This document shows positions 1-5,822 of a stretch of 5,843 bases of DNA, piece after piece. Numbering within the stretch: the first letter of the stretch is position 1; each line of letters starts with the position of its first letter. The stretch covers positions 1 to 5,843 of the forward strand of contig CADBTM010000076.1 of the NCBI GenBank assembly GCA_902797555.1, read 5' to 3'. The translations under genes were made by a program, and so were the position numbers. This stretch comes from Oscillospiraceae bacterium. GTDB taxonomy: Bacteria > Bacillota > Clostridia > Oscillospirales > Butyricicoccaceae. The notes beneath the pieces are model-generated. The model did not search any database. It saw only the letters and a program-made list of their open reading frames with translations, and was not told the origin of the DNA.

Positions 1-1074
1 TACGGCGTTCTGGAGGGCATCGCCTCCTGCCGCCAGCTGTTTGCCGAGATTCTGGAAGTTCCCGCGGAAAACGTCATCGCCGGAGGCAGCTCCAGCCTGA
101 ACATGATGTACGACACCATGATGCGTCTGTGGGTTTTCGGCGCACCCGGCTGCACTCCCTGGAGCAAGCTGGACAAGGTCAAATGGCTGTGCCCCGCGCC
201 CGGCTATGACCGTCATTTTGCCATCTGCCAGCAGCTGGGTATGGAGATGATCACCATCCCCATGCTGGACGACGGCCCCGATATGGATATGGTGGAAAAG
301 CTGGCCGCCGAGGATCCCGCCGTCAAGGGCATCTGGTGCGTCCCCAAGTACAGCAATCCCGAAGGAAAGACCTATTCCGACGCGGTGGTGCGCCGCTTTG
401 CCGCCATGAAGACCGCCGCCCCCGACTTCCGCATCTTCTGGGACAACGCCTACATCGTCCACCATCTGTCCGACGATCACGACGAGCTGCTCAATATCTT
501 TGACGAGGCCGCCAAGTGCGGCACCGAGGATCGCGTCCTCGAGTTCTGCTCCACCTCCAAGATCAGCTTTGCCGGCGCCGGCGTGGCTGCCATGGCCGCT
601 TCCGAGAGCAACATCGCCTGGACGAAAAAGATCATGACCGTCCAGACCATCAGCGCCGACAAGATCAACCAGCTCCGCCACGTGCGCTTTTTCAAGGATC
701 GCGCCGGCATCGAGGAGCATATGAAAAAGCACGCCGCTTTGCTCAAGCCCAAGTTTGACATGGTGCTTTCCATGCTGGAAAAGAATCTGGGCGGCACGGG
801 CGCCGGAAGCTGGCACACCCCCAAGGGCGGCTATTTCATCAGCTTTGACGCCATGCCCGGCTGCGCCAAGCGGATCAACACCCTGTGCAAGGAGGCTGGC
901 GTTGTGATGACCGGCGCCGGAGCCACCTTCCCCTATGGCAACGATCCTCAGGACAGCAATCTGCGCATCGCGCCCTCTCTGCCTCCCGTCAGCGAGCTGG
1001 AGCAGGCCGCCGAGGTGTTCTGCACCTGCGCGCTGCTGGCCGCTGTGGAAAAGCGTCTTTCTCAGCTTCAGTAA
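1..1074 (+). CDS. Aspartate aminotransferase-like PLP enzyme (5' end missing)
   Basis: PLP-dependent fold-type I aminotransferase. It most resembles the aspartate aminotransferase family PF12897 (the subgroup typified by Corynebacterium AspT), which moves an amino group between aspartate and 2-oxoglutarate in the cytosol. The window holds 357 codons; the family runs to roughly 420-435 residues, so about 70 N-terminal residues and the start lie off the left edge. In fragment numbering, the phosphate-side loop GGSSSL is at 28-33, PGY at 67-69 and the NP pair at 119-120. D148 and Y151 lie in WDNAY and should contact the PLP ring nitrogen and O3'. The Schiff-base lysine is K187 in STSKISFAGAG, and R322 in NLRIAPS should hold the substrate carboxylate. 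All expected catalytic residues are present and the frame is intact to TAA. It is followed by a strong terminator, so it ends its transcription unit. Family assignment is firm; substrate preference is inferred. Confidence 0.9.
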   Translation, partial: YGVLEGIASCRQLFAEILEVPAENVIAGGSSSLNMMYDTMMRLWVFGAPGCTPWSKLDKVKWLCPAPGYDRHFAICQQLGMEMITIPMLDDGPDMDMVEKLAAEDPAVKGIWCVPKYSNPEGKTYSDAVVRRFAAMKTAAPDFRIFWDNAYIVHHLSDDHDELLNIFDEAAKCGTEDRVLEFCSTSKISFAGAGVAAMAASESNIAWTKKIMTVQTISADKINQLRHVRFFKDRAGIEEHMKKHAALLKPKFDMVLSMLEKNLGGTGAGSWHTPKGGYFISFDAMPGCAKRINTLCKEAGVVMTGAGATFPYGNDPQDSNLRIAPSLPPVSELEQAAEVFCTCALLAAVEKRLSQLQ

Positions 1075-1080
1075 AACACA

Positions 1081-1110
1081 AAAAGCGGGCGCGGCTGCGC
1101 CCGCTTTTTT
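1081..1110 (+). terminator. Intrinsic terminator after the aminotransferase gene
   Basis: A 12-bp perfect stem pairs 1081-1092 with 1097-1108 around the 4-base loop GGCT. It has a GC-rich core (GCGGGCGC/GCGCCCGC) and a run of six T at 1105-1110. It begins six bases after the aminotransferase stop. The A run on its left side means it could also work weakly in the other direction, but no leftward gene ends here. Confidence 0.93.
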
Positions 1111-1156
1111 AGAAATCATCGGGAACTTTTTCCGGTTTTTTCGGTCTAAATCCAAA

Positions 1157-1163
1157 AAGGAGG
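1157..1163 (+). promoter_or_regulatory. Ribosome binding site of the SLH gene
   Basis: AAGGAGG is a full anti-Shine-Dalgarno match, 8 bases before the ATG at 1172. It fixes that start over the longer reading frame, which runs back through the upstream terminator. Confidence 0.9.
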
Positions 1164-1171
1164 GATTCTTT

Positions 1172-1939
1172 ATGGGAAAACAGTTACGGCTTGCTGCCCT
1201 TGCCCTTGTTCTGGCGCTGAGCCTCTCGTTCAGTGCCTTTGCCGCCGCCGGCACCTTTGCCGATGTGGACGACAGCCATTGGGGCTATGATGCCATCGAG
1301 CGCGCCTTTGCAGACGGCGTGGTAAACGGAACGTCCTATGACAGTGAAACGGGAGTGCGCACCTTCGAGCCCGCCAAAACCGTCACAGTGGCCGAGTTTA
1401 CCGCTGTGATGACCCGCACCTTCTTTATGGATGCCGTGGAGGAAGCAAAGCACGAGTTGCCCGCCGACGCCTATTGGTATGCGGCAAATATGCTGGCCGC
1501 CAGGAATATCGGCCTGTTTTCCGGTCTGGAAGATGCAGGGGAGAATCCCACCCGGGAAATGACCCGCTACGAGATGGCCGCCATGCTGAAAAACATCGTG
1601 TTCGGTATGTTTGACGGCAAGCTGCTCGCCACGCCGGAGCAGACGGTCACCGACGCCGTCACCGCAAAGATCGGCGATTGGGACGCCGTCCCGGAGGGGT
1701 ACCAGACCGCCGTCGCCTCCACCGTATCCTATGGGCTGCTGCGGGGTGTGGACGATAAGGGCTCCTTTGCGGGAGAAAACAGCCTGACCCGCGCGGAGAT
1801 GGCTGTGATCTACACCCGTGTGGTGGAGTTTGCCTCCGGTCTGTCGGAGGATGACATCCCTGCGGAACCGATCAATCCCGATCCTGCCAACCCCGTTCCC
1901 GTGCCCGCTCCCGTCGAGCCTCCCACGGTGGATATCTGA
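1172..1939 (+). CDS. Secreted SLH-domain protein with proline-rich tail
   Basis: A 255-residue exported protein built almost wholly of S-layer-homology repeats. In Firmicutes these bind pyruvylated secondary cell-wall polymer and anchor proteins to the envelope. A signal peptide is clear: basic MGKQLR, a hydrophobic core to about residue 20, and a likely signal peptidase I cut after A24 (SAFA|AAG). SLH 1 spans about 29-85 (TFADVDDSHW start), SLH 2 about 98-148 (TREMTRYEMAAML) and SLH 3 about 168-221 (SLTRAEMAVIYTRVVEF). Repeat 1 has VTVAEF where the TRAE motif is usual, so its polymer-binding residues may be degenerate. Residues 227-255 hold ten prolines and several acidic residues and end without any catalytic or adhesive domain. 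The start is set by a strong AAGGAGG at 1157. The gene sits between two terminators, so it is probably monocistronic, although I could not identify its promoter. The role beyond wall binding is unknown. Confidence 0.9.
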   Translation: MGKQLRLAALALVLALSLSFSAFAAAGTFADVDDSHWGYDAIERAFADGVVNGTSYDSETGVRTFEPAKTVTVAEFTAVMTRTFFMDAVEEAKHELPADAYWYAANMLAARNIGLFSGLEDAGENPTREMTRYEMAAMLKNIVFGMFDGKLLATPEQTVTDAVTAKIGDWDAVPEGYQTAVASTVSYGLLRGVDDKGSFAGENSLTRAEMAVIYTRVVEFASGLSEDDIPAEPINPDPANPVPVPAPVEPPTVDI

Positions 1940-1950
1940 GAGCATACGCA

Positions 1951-1980
1951 AAGCCCCGCTGCAAATGCAGCGGGGCTTTT
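1951..1980 (+). terminator. Intrinsic terminator after the SLH gene
   Basis: A 12-bp stem pairs 1951-1962 with 1967-1978 around loop AAAT, with core GCCCCGCTGC/GCAGCGGGGC, followed by T-rich sequence to about 1985. It lies between two convergent genes, 11 bases past the SLH stop and 3 bases short of the XRE stop. It could also stop leftward transcripts, but that side has only a three-base T run after the stem, so leftward function would be weaker. Confidence 0.9.
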
Positions 1981-1983
1981 TCT

Positions 1984-3009
1984 TTATTGTTTTGCCTTCA
2001 GCCGCGCGATCTCCCGCCTTACGACGTCGGCGCTTTCTCCTTCAGTAAAATGCCAGTCCTCCTCGTCCACCCGCAGCTCCTCCTCCAGAGCGGCGATGGC
2101 ACCGGGAATGTCTCCGGTGATCTCACACAGCTGGGCGAGCATTTCATAGCAATCGACATAGCGGGGCGGTTTTTGAATCTCGATGGCTTTTTTGACTTGA
2201 GCAATGGCGCGGTCAAAATCGCCCTCCATGGCGTGAAACTCGGCCACGCTCAGAGAGGCGAGCCACTCCTGAGAATAGTCCCGCTCCATCCGGCGGAGCT
2301 CCTCCCATGCCTGCTCCCGCTTTCCTTCGCACCACAACAGCTTGGCCCGGTAGAGGGCCACGCGATAGCTGCTGTCCGCTTTTTCCAGTCCCACCAGCGC
2401 CCGGGCGGCCTCTTTCATGCGCCCATCGTCCAAAAGATTGTCCATGAGGGTCATAAAGCCATTGCGGCTGTCGGGATGCTGTGCCGTAAACTCCTCCAGC
2501 CATGCGATCAGCCGGAAATGGTTGCGGGCATACCAGTCGGCAGTGTAGCCGTCCATGGCGTCGTCCAGCTCGTCAAAGCCCCACTTGCAGGCGGGGTCGA
2601 GAGTGAGGGCAGCCTTTGCGGACAGCTCTGCCTTGCTTTTGAGCATGCGCGCCTGATGATTGTACAGATCGGCCTTGAGCCGGTGGCAGTCGGCGGCGCG
2701 ATAGCCTGCGGCGATCTTTTCGTCCAGCCACCGCTCGGCCTGTTCCATGTCGTGGGGAGGCAGCAGGCGGCGATCCCATAGCATATTCTGAATGCGGTCA
2801 AATTCTTTTTCTTCGGTGAGCCCGAAAAGCTCGTCCATGCTGACGCCGAAATATACGGACAGCTCGGGCAGCAGGCTGATGTCGGGCATGGCGGCGCCCC
2901 GCTCCCATTTGCTCACCGCCTGAGGGGAAACGCCCATTTCCGCAGCCAGTGCCTCCTGCGTGATCCCGCGGAGCATACGCAAAGAACGCAGCTTGTTTGT
3001 CAGTTCCAT
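1984..3009 (-). CDS. XRE-family transcriptional regulator with TPR-like C-terminal region
   Basis: A 341-residue predicted cytosolic DNA-binding protein. Residues 6-60 form an HTH_3/XRE domain, with the helix-turn-helix around 17-43 (ITQEALAAEMGVSPQAVSKW). Acidic linker residues 64-72 (LTEEKEFDR) lead into a long all-helical region with TPR-like helix pairs, best seen from about 175 to the end. Examples are EAARALVGLEKA, REQAWEELRR, FDRAIAQVKKAIEIQ and IPGAIAALEEELRV. The end, with PRYVDCYEMLAQ, EITGD and FTEGES, matches a conserved tail I recall from a large, mostly uncharacterised XRE/TPR group in gut Clostridia. The start is ATG at 3009 with AAGGAG 9 bases upstream. It has a weak candidate promoter of its own and converges on the SLH gene. 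The TPR part may sense a ligand or partner, as in RRNPP regulators, but I found no peptide gene beside it. DNA targets are unknown; autoregulation is possible. Confidence 0.9.
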   Translation of the reverse strand: MELTNKLRSLRMLRGITQEALAAEMGVSPQAVSKWERGAAMPDISLLPELSVYFGVSMDELFGLTEEKEFDRIQNMLWDRRLLPPHDMEQAERWLDEKIAAGYRAADCHRLKADLYNHQARMLKSKAELSAKAALTLDPACKWGFDELDDAMDGYTADWYARNHFRLIAWLEEFTAQHPDSRNGFMTLMDNLLDDGRMKEAARALVGLEKADSSYRVALYRAKLLWCEGKREQAWEELRRMERDYSQEWLASLSVAEFHAMEGDFDRAIAQVKKAIEIQKPPRYVDCYEMLAQLCEITGDIPGAIAALEEELRVDEEDWHFTEGESADVVRREIARLKAKQ

Positions 3010-3034
3010 TGTTTTTTTCTCCTTGTGTGTTGTT

Positions 3035-3042
3035 CGGTACCG
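3035..3042. promoter_or_regulatory. Possible operator palindrome at the XRE gene start site
   Basis: CGGTACCG is a perfect 8-base palindrome at about +3 to +10 relative to the predicted start of the XRE transcript. XRE proteins often repress their own promoters through such dyads. A second, weaker dyad, TTAC-ACA-GTAA at 3062-3072, lies in the -35/-10 spacer. The link to this regulator is inference only. Confidence 0.3.
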
Positions 3043-3050
3043 TCAGGCTT

Positions 3051-3079
3051 AGAATACCGGCTTACACAGTAAAAGTCCA
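3051..3079 (-). promoter_or_regulatory. Candidate promoter of the XRE gene
   Basis: Read leftward, TGGACT (3074-3079) and TATTCT (3051-3056) are separated by exactly 17 bases. Each matches the sigma-A consensus at 4 of 6 positions. The predicted start near 3044 gives a leader of about 35 bases before the ATG, with the ribosome binding site AAGGAG at 3019-3024. The upstream terminator isolates this gene from the oxidoreductase, so a promoter is needed in this 140-base gap and this is the best pair I see. Confidence 0.5.
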
Positions 3080-3114
3080 GCATCTGTTTTTCCACAAAGG
3101 ACAACCGCTGGTTG

Positions 3115-3146
3115 AAAAAGAGCTTTCCATGTCGGAAAGCTCTTTT
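3115..3146 (-). terminator. Intrinsic terminator of the ychF-oxidoreductase operon
   Basis: A perfect 13-bp stem pairs 3116-3128 with 3134-3146 (AAAAGAGCTTTCC/GGAAAGCTCTTTT) around a 5-base loop. It starts three bases beyond the oxidoreductase stop. In the leftward direction the stem is followed immediately by T residues (the A run 3115-3119 on the given strand). The other direction also has a T run, but no rightward gene ends here. Confidence 0.9.
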
Positions 3147-3149
3147 GCT

Positions 3150-4520
3150 TTACAGTTGGCTGAGGATCTCTCTTGCGACGTAAACGCCGCTGGCCGATGC
3201 ATGGGAAAGGGAGTGGGTGACGCCCGAACAGTCTCCGATGACGTAAAGCCCCGGACTGCAGGTCTGCAGATCGTTTCCGATCTCCACTTCCATGTTGTAG
3301 AACTTGACCTCCACACCGTACAGCAGGGTATCGTCGTTGGCCGTGCCGGGTGCGATCTTGTCCAGTGCGTACACCATCTCGATGATCCCGTCCAGAATGC
3401 GCTTGGGAATGACCAGGCTCAGATCGCCGGGGGTGGCCGAAAGGGTAGGGGTGACGAAGTTTTCCTCGATGCGCCGCTCGGTGCTGCGCCGTCCCCGCAC
3501 CAGATCGCCGAAGCGCTGGATCATCACGCCGCCGCCCAGCATATTGCTCAGCCGGGCCACGCTTTCGCCATAGCCGTTGCTGTCCTTGAAGGGCTCGGAA
3601 AAGTGCTTGCTCACCAGCAGGGCAAAGTTGGTGTTTTCGGTGTGCCGCGCAGGATCCTCATAGCTGTGGCCGTTGACCGTGACGATGCCGTTGGTGTTTT
3701 CGTTGACCACCACGCCCCGGGGATTCATGCAGAAGGTGCGCACCAGATCCTCAAACTTTTGGGTGCGGTAGACGATCTTGCTCTCATACAGCTCGTCGGT
3801 CAGATGGGAAAACACCTCTGCGGGCAGCTCGACCCGCACGCCGATGTCCACTCGGTTGGAGCGGGTGGGCAGATCCAGATCCCGGCACACGCTTTCCATC
3901 CATTTGCTTCCGCTTCGACCCACCGAGATCACGCAGCGGGTGCAGGAAAAGCTCTCTTTTTCGGTGTGGACAAGATAGCCGCCCTCGGTCTTTTCCACCG
4001 AGGTGACCGCCGTGTTGAAGTGAAAGTCCACCTTGTCCTTCAACTCGTCATAAAGATTGCCCAAAACGGTATAGTTGATGTCGGTGCCCAGATGGCGCAC
4101 CTGCGCGTCCAGCAGGTGAAGGCCGTTTTCCAGACACATCTTTTTGATGGCGGTGTTGGCGGTGGAATAGAGCTTGGTGCCCTCGCCGCCGTGGGAAAGG
4201 TTGATCCCATCCACATAGCGCATCAGCTCCAGCGCCTGCTCCTTGCCGATGTATTCATACAGCGTTCCGCCGAATTGGTTGGTGATATTGTACTTTCCGT
4301 CGGAAAAGGCGCCCGCGCCGCCAAAGCCGTTCATAATGGCGCAGGTCTTGCAGTGAATGCACGATTTGACGTTCTTTCCGTCGATGGGGCATTTCCGCTT
4401 GTTCAAGGGGTTGCCCAGCTCGAGAACGCCGATACGCAGCCCCCGTTTGGCTTTTGCCAGCTCGTAGGAGGTAAAGATCCCTCCGGGGCCGGCGCCGATG
4501 ATCAAAACATCATATTGCAT
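3150..4520 (-). CDS. COG2509-type FAD-dependent oxidoreductase
   Basis: A 456-residue flavoprotein of the NAD(P)/FAD-dependent dehydrogenase group COG2509, whose substrate is not known to me. The N-terminus is a classic Rossmann ADP-binding motif, VLIIGAGPGG at 5-14, with acidic E34 ending the second strand. Next comes a cysteine cluster, C44, C54, C57 and C60 (CX9CX2CX2C), leading into the family hallmark GFGGAGAFSDGKYN at 65-78. VISVGRSGS in the middle resembles the second nucleotide-contacting strand. The C-terminal FAD-closing motif GLYVIGDCSG begins at 424, followed by SHASASG. No signal peptide or membrane segment is visible. I chose ATG 4520, which puts the Rossmann motif at the very start. 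An alternative TTG at 4556, overlapping the ychF stop, would add 12 unconserved-looking residues. It lies 32 bases after ychF with no promoter or terminator between, so the two are probably co-transcribed. Family assignment is confident; reaction unknown. Confidence 0.9.
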   Translation of the reverse strand: MQYDVLIIGAGPGGIFTSYELAKAKRGLRIGVLELGNPLNKRKCPIDGKNVKSCIHCKTCAIMNGFGGAGAFSDGKYNITNQFGGTLYEYIGKEQALELMRYVDGINLSHGGEGTKLYSTANTAIKKMCLENGLHLLDAQVRHLGTDINYTVLGNLYDELKDKVDFHFNTAVTSVEKTEGGYLVHTEKESFSCTRCVISVGRSGSKWMESVCRDLDLPTRSNRVDIGVRVELPAEVFSHLTDELYESKIVYRTQKFEDLVRTFCMNPRGVVVNENTNGIVTVNGHSYEDPARHTENTNFALLVSKHFSEPFKDSNGYGESVARLSNMLGGGVMIQRFGDLVRGRRSTERRIEENFVTPTLSATPGDLSLVIPKRILDGIIEMVYALDKIAPGTANDDTLLYGVEVKFYNMEVEIGNDLQTCSPGLYVIGDCSGVTHSLSHASASGVYVAREILSQL

Positions 4521-4535
4521 GTTGTGTAACTCTGT

Positions 4536-4541
4536 TCCTTT
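4536..4541 (-). promoter_or_regulatory. Ribosome binding site of the oxidoreductase gene
   Basis: Read leftward this is AAAGGA, 15 bases before the ATG at 4520. The spacing is longer than ideal, so translation may be modest or helped by coupling to ychF. It lies downstream of the alternative TTG start at 4556, which argues against that start. Confidence 0.6.
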
Positions 4542-4552
4542 CCAAAGTAGAA

Positions 4553-5665
4553 TCAAACGTTAAAGAGGAAGTTGACGATGTCGCCGTCCTTCATAACATA
4601 TTCCTTGCCCTCCGAGCGGATGCGCCCCTTTTCTCTGGCAGCCGCCATCGAGCCCAGCGCCTTGAGGTCGTCGAAGGCGATGACCTCTGCGCGGATAAAG
4701 CCGCGCTCAAAGTCGGTGTGGATCTTGCCCGCCGCCTGAGGCGCCTTGGTGCCCCGGACGATCGTCCACGCGCGCACCTCGTCCGAGCCGCCGGTGAGGA
4801 AGGAGATCAGTCCCAGCAGGGTGTAGGAGCATTGAATCAGCCGATCCAGACCGCTTTGCTCCATGCCCAGCTCCTCCAGAAACATGGCCTGATCCTCGGG
4901 CGGCAGCTCGGCGATCTCCTGCTCGGTCTTGGCACAGATGGGAAGAACCTGACTGTTTTCCCCGTCGGCGATGGCCTTGACAATCTGATAGTATTTGTTG
5001 CTCTCCGGGTCGGAAACGCCGCTCTCGTCCATGTTTGCGGCATAGATCACCGGCTTGAGACTGAGCAGGTCGGACTGGCGGATCACCGCCATCTCGTCGG
5101 GATCGCAGGCATAGGTGCGGGCGGGCTTGCCCTGATCGAGCCACGCCAGCAGCCCTTCCAGGATCTCCGCTTCCTTCAAAAACTTTTTGTCGCCGCCCTT
5201 GGCGTTTTTCTTTGCCCGGTCGATGCGGCGCTCGATCATTTCGGCATCGGCGAGGATGAGCTCCAGATTGATGCACTCGATATCCCCGGCGGGATCGACG
5301 GGAGCGGCCTTGGAGGCGTCCTCCACCACGTGCATCACGTTGTCGTCGTCAAAGCAGCGCACCACATGCACGATGGCGTCGGTGTTGCGGATGTTGCCCA
5401 AAAACTGATTGCCCAGTCCTGCCCCCTTGGAGGCGCCCTTCACCAGACCGGCGATGTCCACAAACTCGATGACGGCAGGGGTGTACTTTTTGGGATGGTA
5501 CATGTCCGCCAAAAAGTCCAGTCTGCTGTCGGGCACGGCCACCATGCCCACGTTGGGCTCGATGGTGCAGAAGGGGTAGTTGGCGCTCTCCGCGCCAGCA
5601 TTTGTGATCGCGTTGAACAGGGTGCTTTTGCCAACGTTCGGAAGACCGACGATACCTAATTTCAT
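4553..5665 (-). CDS. ychF: Redox-regulated ATPase YchF (Obg/OLA1 family)
   Basis: A complete 370-residue YchF, a cytosolic P-loop NTPase of the Obg group. The family prefers ATP over GTP, associates with ribosomes and is linked to translation and oxidative-stress responses. The P-loop GLPNVGKS is at 7-14 and the G3 motif DIAG at 70-73, continuing into LVKGASKGAGLGNQFL. The G4 position reads NMDE at 211-214 instead of NKxD, the family's mark of ATP specificity. A helical insertion occupies about 125-200. The C-terminal TGS domain runs from about 281 to the end and includes HTDFERGFIRAEV at 316-328. Length fits the usual 360-370 residues. I chose ATG 5665 because MKLGIVGLPN is the standard YchF start. 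A longer frame from TTG 5692 crosses the ribosome binding site, and ATG 5677 directly abuts it. It is the first gene of a probable operon with the downstream oxidoreductase. Confidence 0.97.
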   Translation of the reverse strand: MKLGIVGLPNVGKSTLFNAITNAGAESANYPFCTIEPNVGMVAVPDSRLDFLADMYHPKKYTPAVIEFVDIAGLVKGASKGAGLGNQFLGNIRNTDAIVHVVRCFDDDNVMHVVEDASKAAPVDPAGDIECINLELILADAEMIERRIDRAKKNAKGGDKKFLKEAEILEGLLAWLDQGKPARTYACDPDEMAVIRQSDLLSLKPVIYAANMDESGVSDPESNKYYQIVKAIADGENSQVLPICAKTEQEIAELPPEDQAMFLEELGMEQSGLDRLIQCSYTLLGLISFLTGGSDEVRAWTIVRGTKAPQAAGKIHTDFERGFIRAEVIAFDDLKALGSMAAAREKGRIRSEGKEYVMKDGDIVNFLFNV

Positions 5666-5677
5666 ATATTTCCACAT

Positions 5678-5683
5678 CTCCTT
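5678..5683 (-). promoter_or_regulatory. Ribosome binding site of ychF
   Basis: Read leftward this is AAGGAG, 12 bases before the ATG at 5665. The upstream in-frame ATG at 5677 touches it with no spacing and so cannot use it, which decides for the 5665 start. Confidence 0.85.
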
Positions 5684-5697
5684 TATTATCAACGGGT

Positions 5698-5711
5698 TTC
5701 AGCGCTTTGAA
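5698..5711. promoter_or_regulatory. ychF leader palindrome A (cre-like dyad or small hairpin)
   Basis: TTCA-GCGCTT-TGAA: 4-base complementary arms around the hexamer GCGCTT. Read leftward over 5697-5710 it matches the CcpA cre consensus TGWNANCGNTNWCA at 8 of 10 defined positions. It also overlaps a second dyad, CGCTT-TG-AAGCG at 5703-5714, so alternative RNA pairings are possible. It lies in the transcribed leader, upstream of the ribosome binding site. Confidence 0.4.
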
Positions 5712-5720
5712 GCGAAATAG

Positions 5721-5734
5721 GGGAGCGCTTTCCC
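5721..5734. promoter_or_regulatory. ychF leader palindrome B (same core, different arms)
   Basis: GGGA-GCGCTT-TCCC: the same GCGCTT centre as palindrome A, but with unrelated complementary arms. The centres of the two are 23 bases apart, close to two helical turns. It matches the cre consensus at 7 of 10 defined positions. It could bind a LacI/CcpA-type repressor that blocks elongation, or form an RNA hairpin with loop AAGCGC. Confidence 0.4.
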
Positions 5735-5793
5735 AACTTTCGGAAGCACGTTTTGAACACTCATTTGAGAACGAACGCAATTTATCATTATGT

Positions 5794-5822
5794 ATTATAC
5801 TACAGTTGTCGCGTTCTTTCAA
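5794..5822 (-). promoter_or_regulatory. Strong housekeeping promoter of ychF operon
   Basis: Read leftward, -35 TTGAAA (5817-5822, 5 of 6) and a perfect -10 TATAAT (5794-5799) lie 17 bases apart. T-rich tracts upstream at about 5827-5843 may act as an UP element. The predicted start near 5787 leaves a leader of about 120 bases before the ychF ATG. Confidence 0.88.

Noticed and set aside
1..102. Start of the aminotransferase at ATG 103
   Set aside because: The frame is open to the left edge, and codons 1-34 encode conserved family sequence including the GGSSSL loop, so ATG 103 is internal.
1111..1156. Promoter for the SLH gene
   Set aside because: TCTAAA at 1145-1150 is a 4 of 6 match to -10, but the sequence 17-18 bases upstream (GGAACT or GGGAAC) does not resemble -35. 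I cannot support a promoter here, although one is expected.
1184..1951. Leftward 255-codon open frame opposite the SLH gene
   Set aside because: It is a glycine/histidine-rich shadow with no ribosome binding site and covers the complement of a signal peptide and SLH repeats.
1987..2781. Rightward 264-codon open frame opposite the XRE gene
   Set aside because: It starts inside the SLH terminator trail and is antisense to a clear HTH/TPR protein; it shows no family motif.
2997..4529. Rightward 510-codon open frame opposite the oxidoreductase gene
   Set aside because: It is a mirror of the true gene in GC-rich DNA. Its translation is histidine/valine/alanine-rich with no recognisable motif, has no credible ribosome binding site and crosses two regulatory regions.
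4491..4556. TTG start at 4556 for the oxidoreductase, overlapping the ychF stop
   Set aside because: It would place 12 residues ahead of the Rossmann motif and would lie upstream of the only ribosome binding site; ATG 4520 fits the family better.
4718..5659. Rightward 313-codon open frame opposite ychF
   Set aside because: It lies fully antisense to a textbook YchF gene, has low-complexity composition and no start signals.
5699..5788. Possible 29-codon leader peptide (leftward ATG at 5788, TGA ending at 5699)
   Set aside because: The ATG falls at the predicted transcription start with no room for a ribosome binding site. The second in-frame ATG also lacks one, and no codon run suggests an attenuator peptide.
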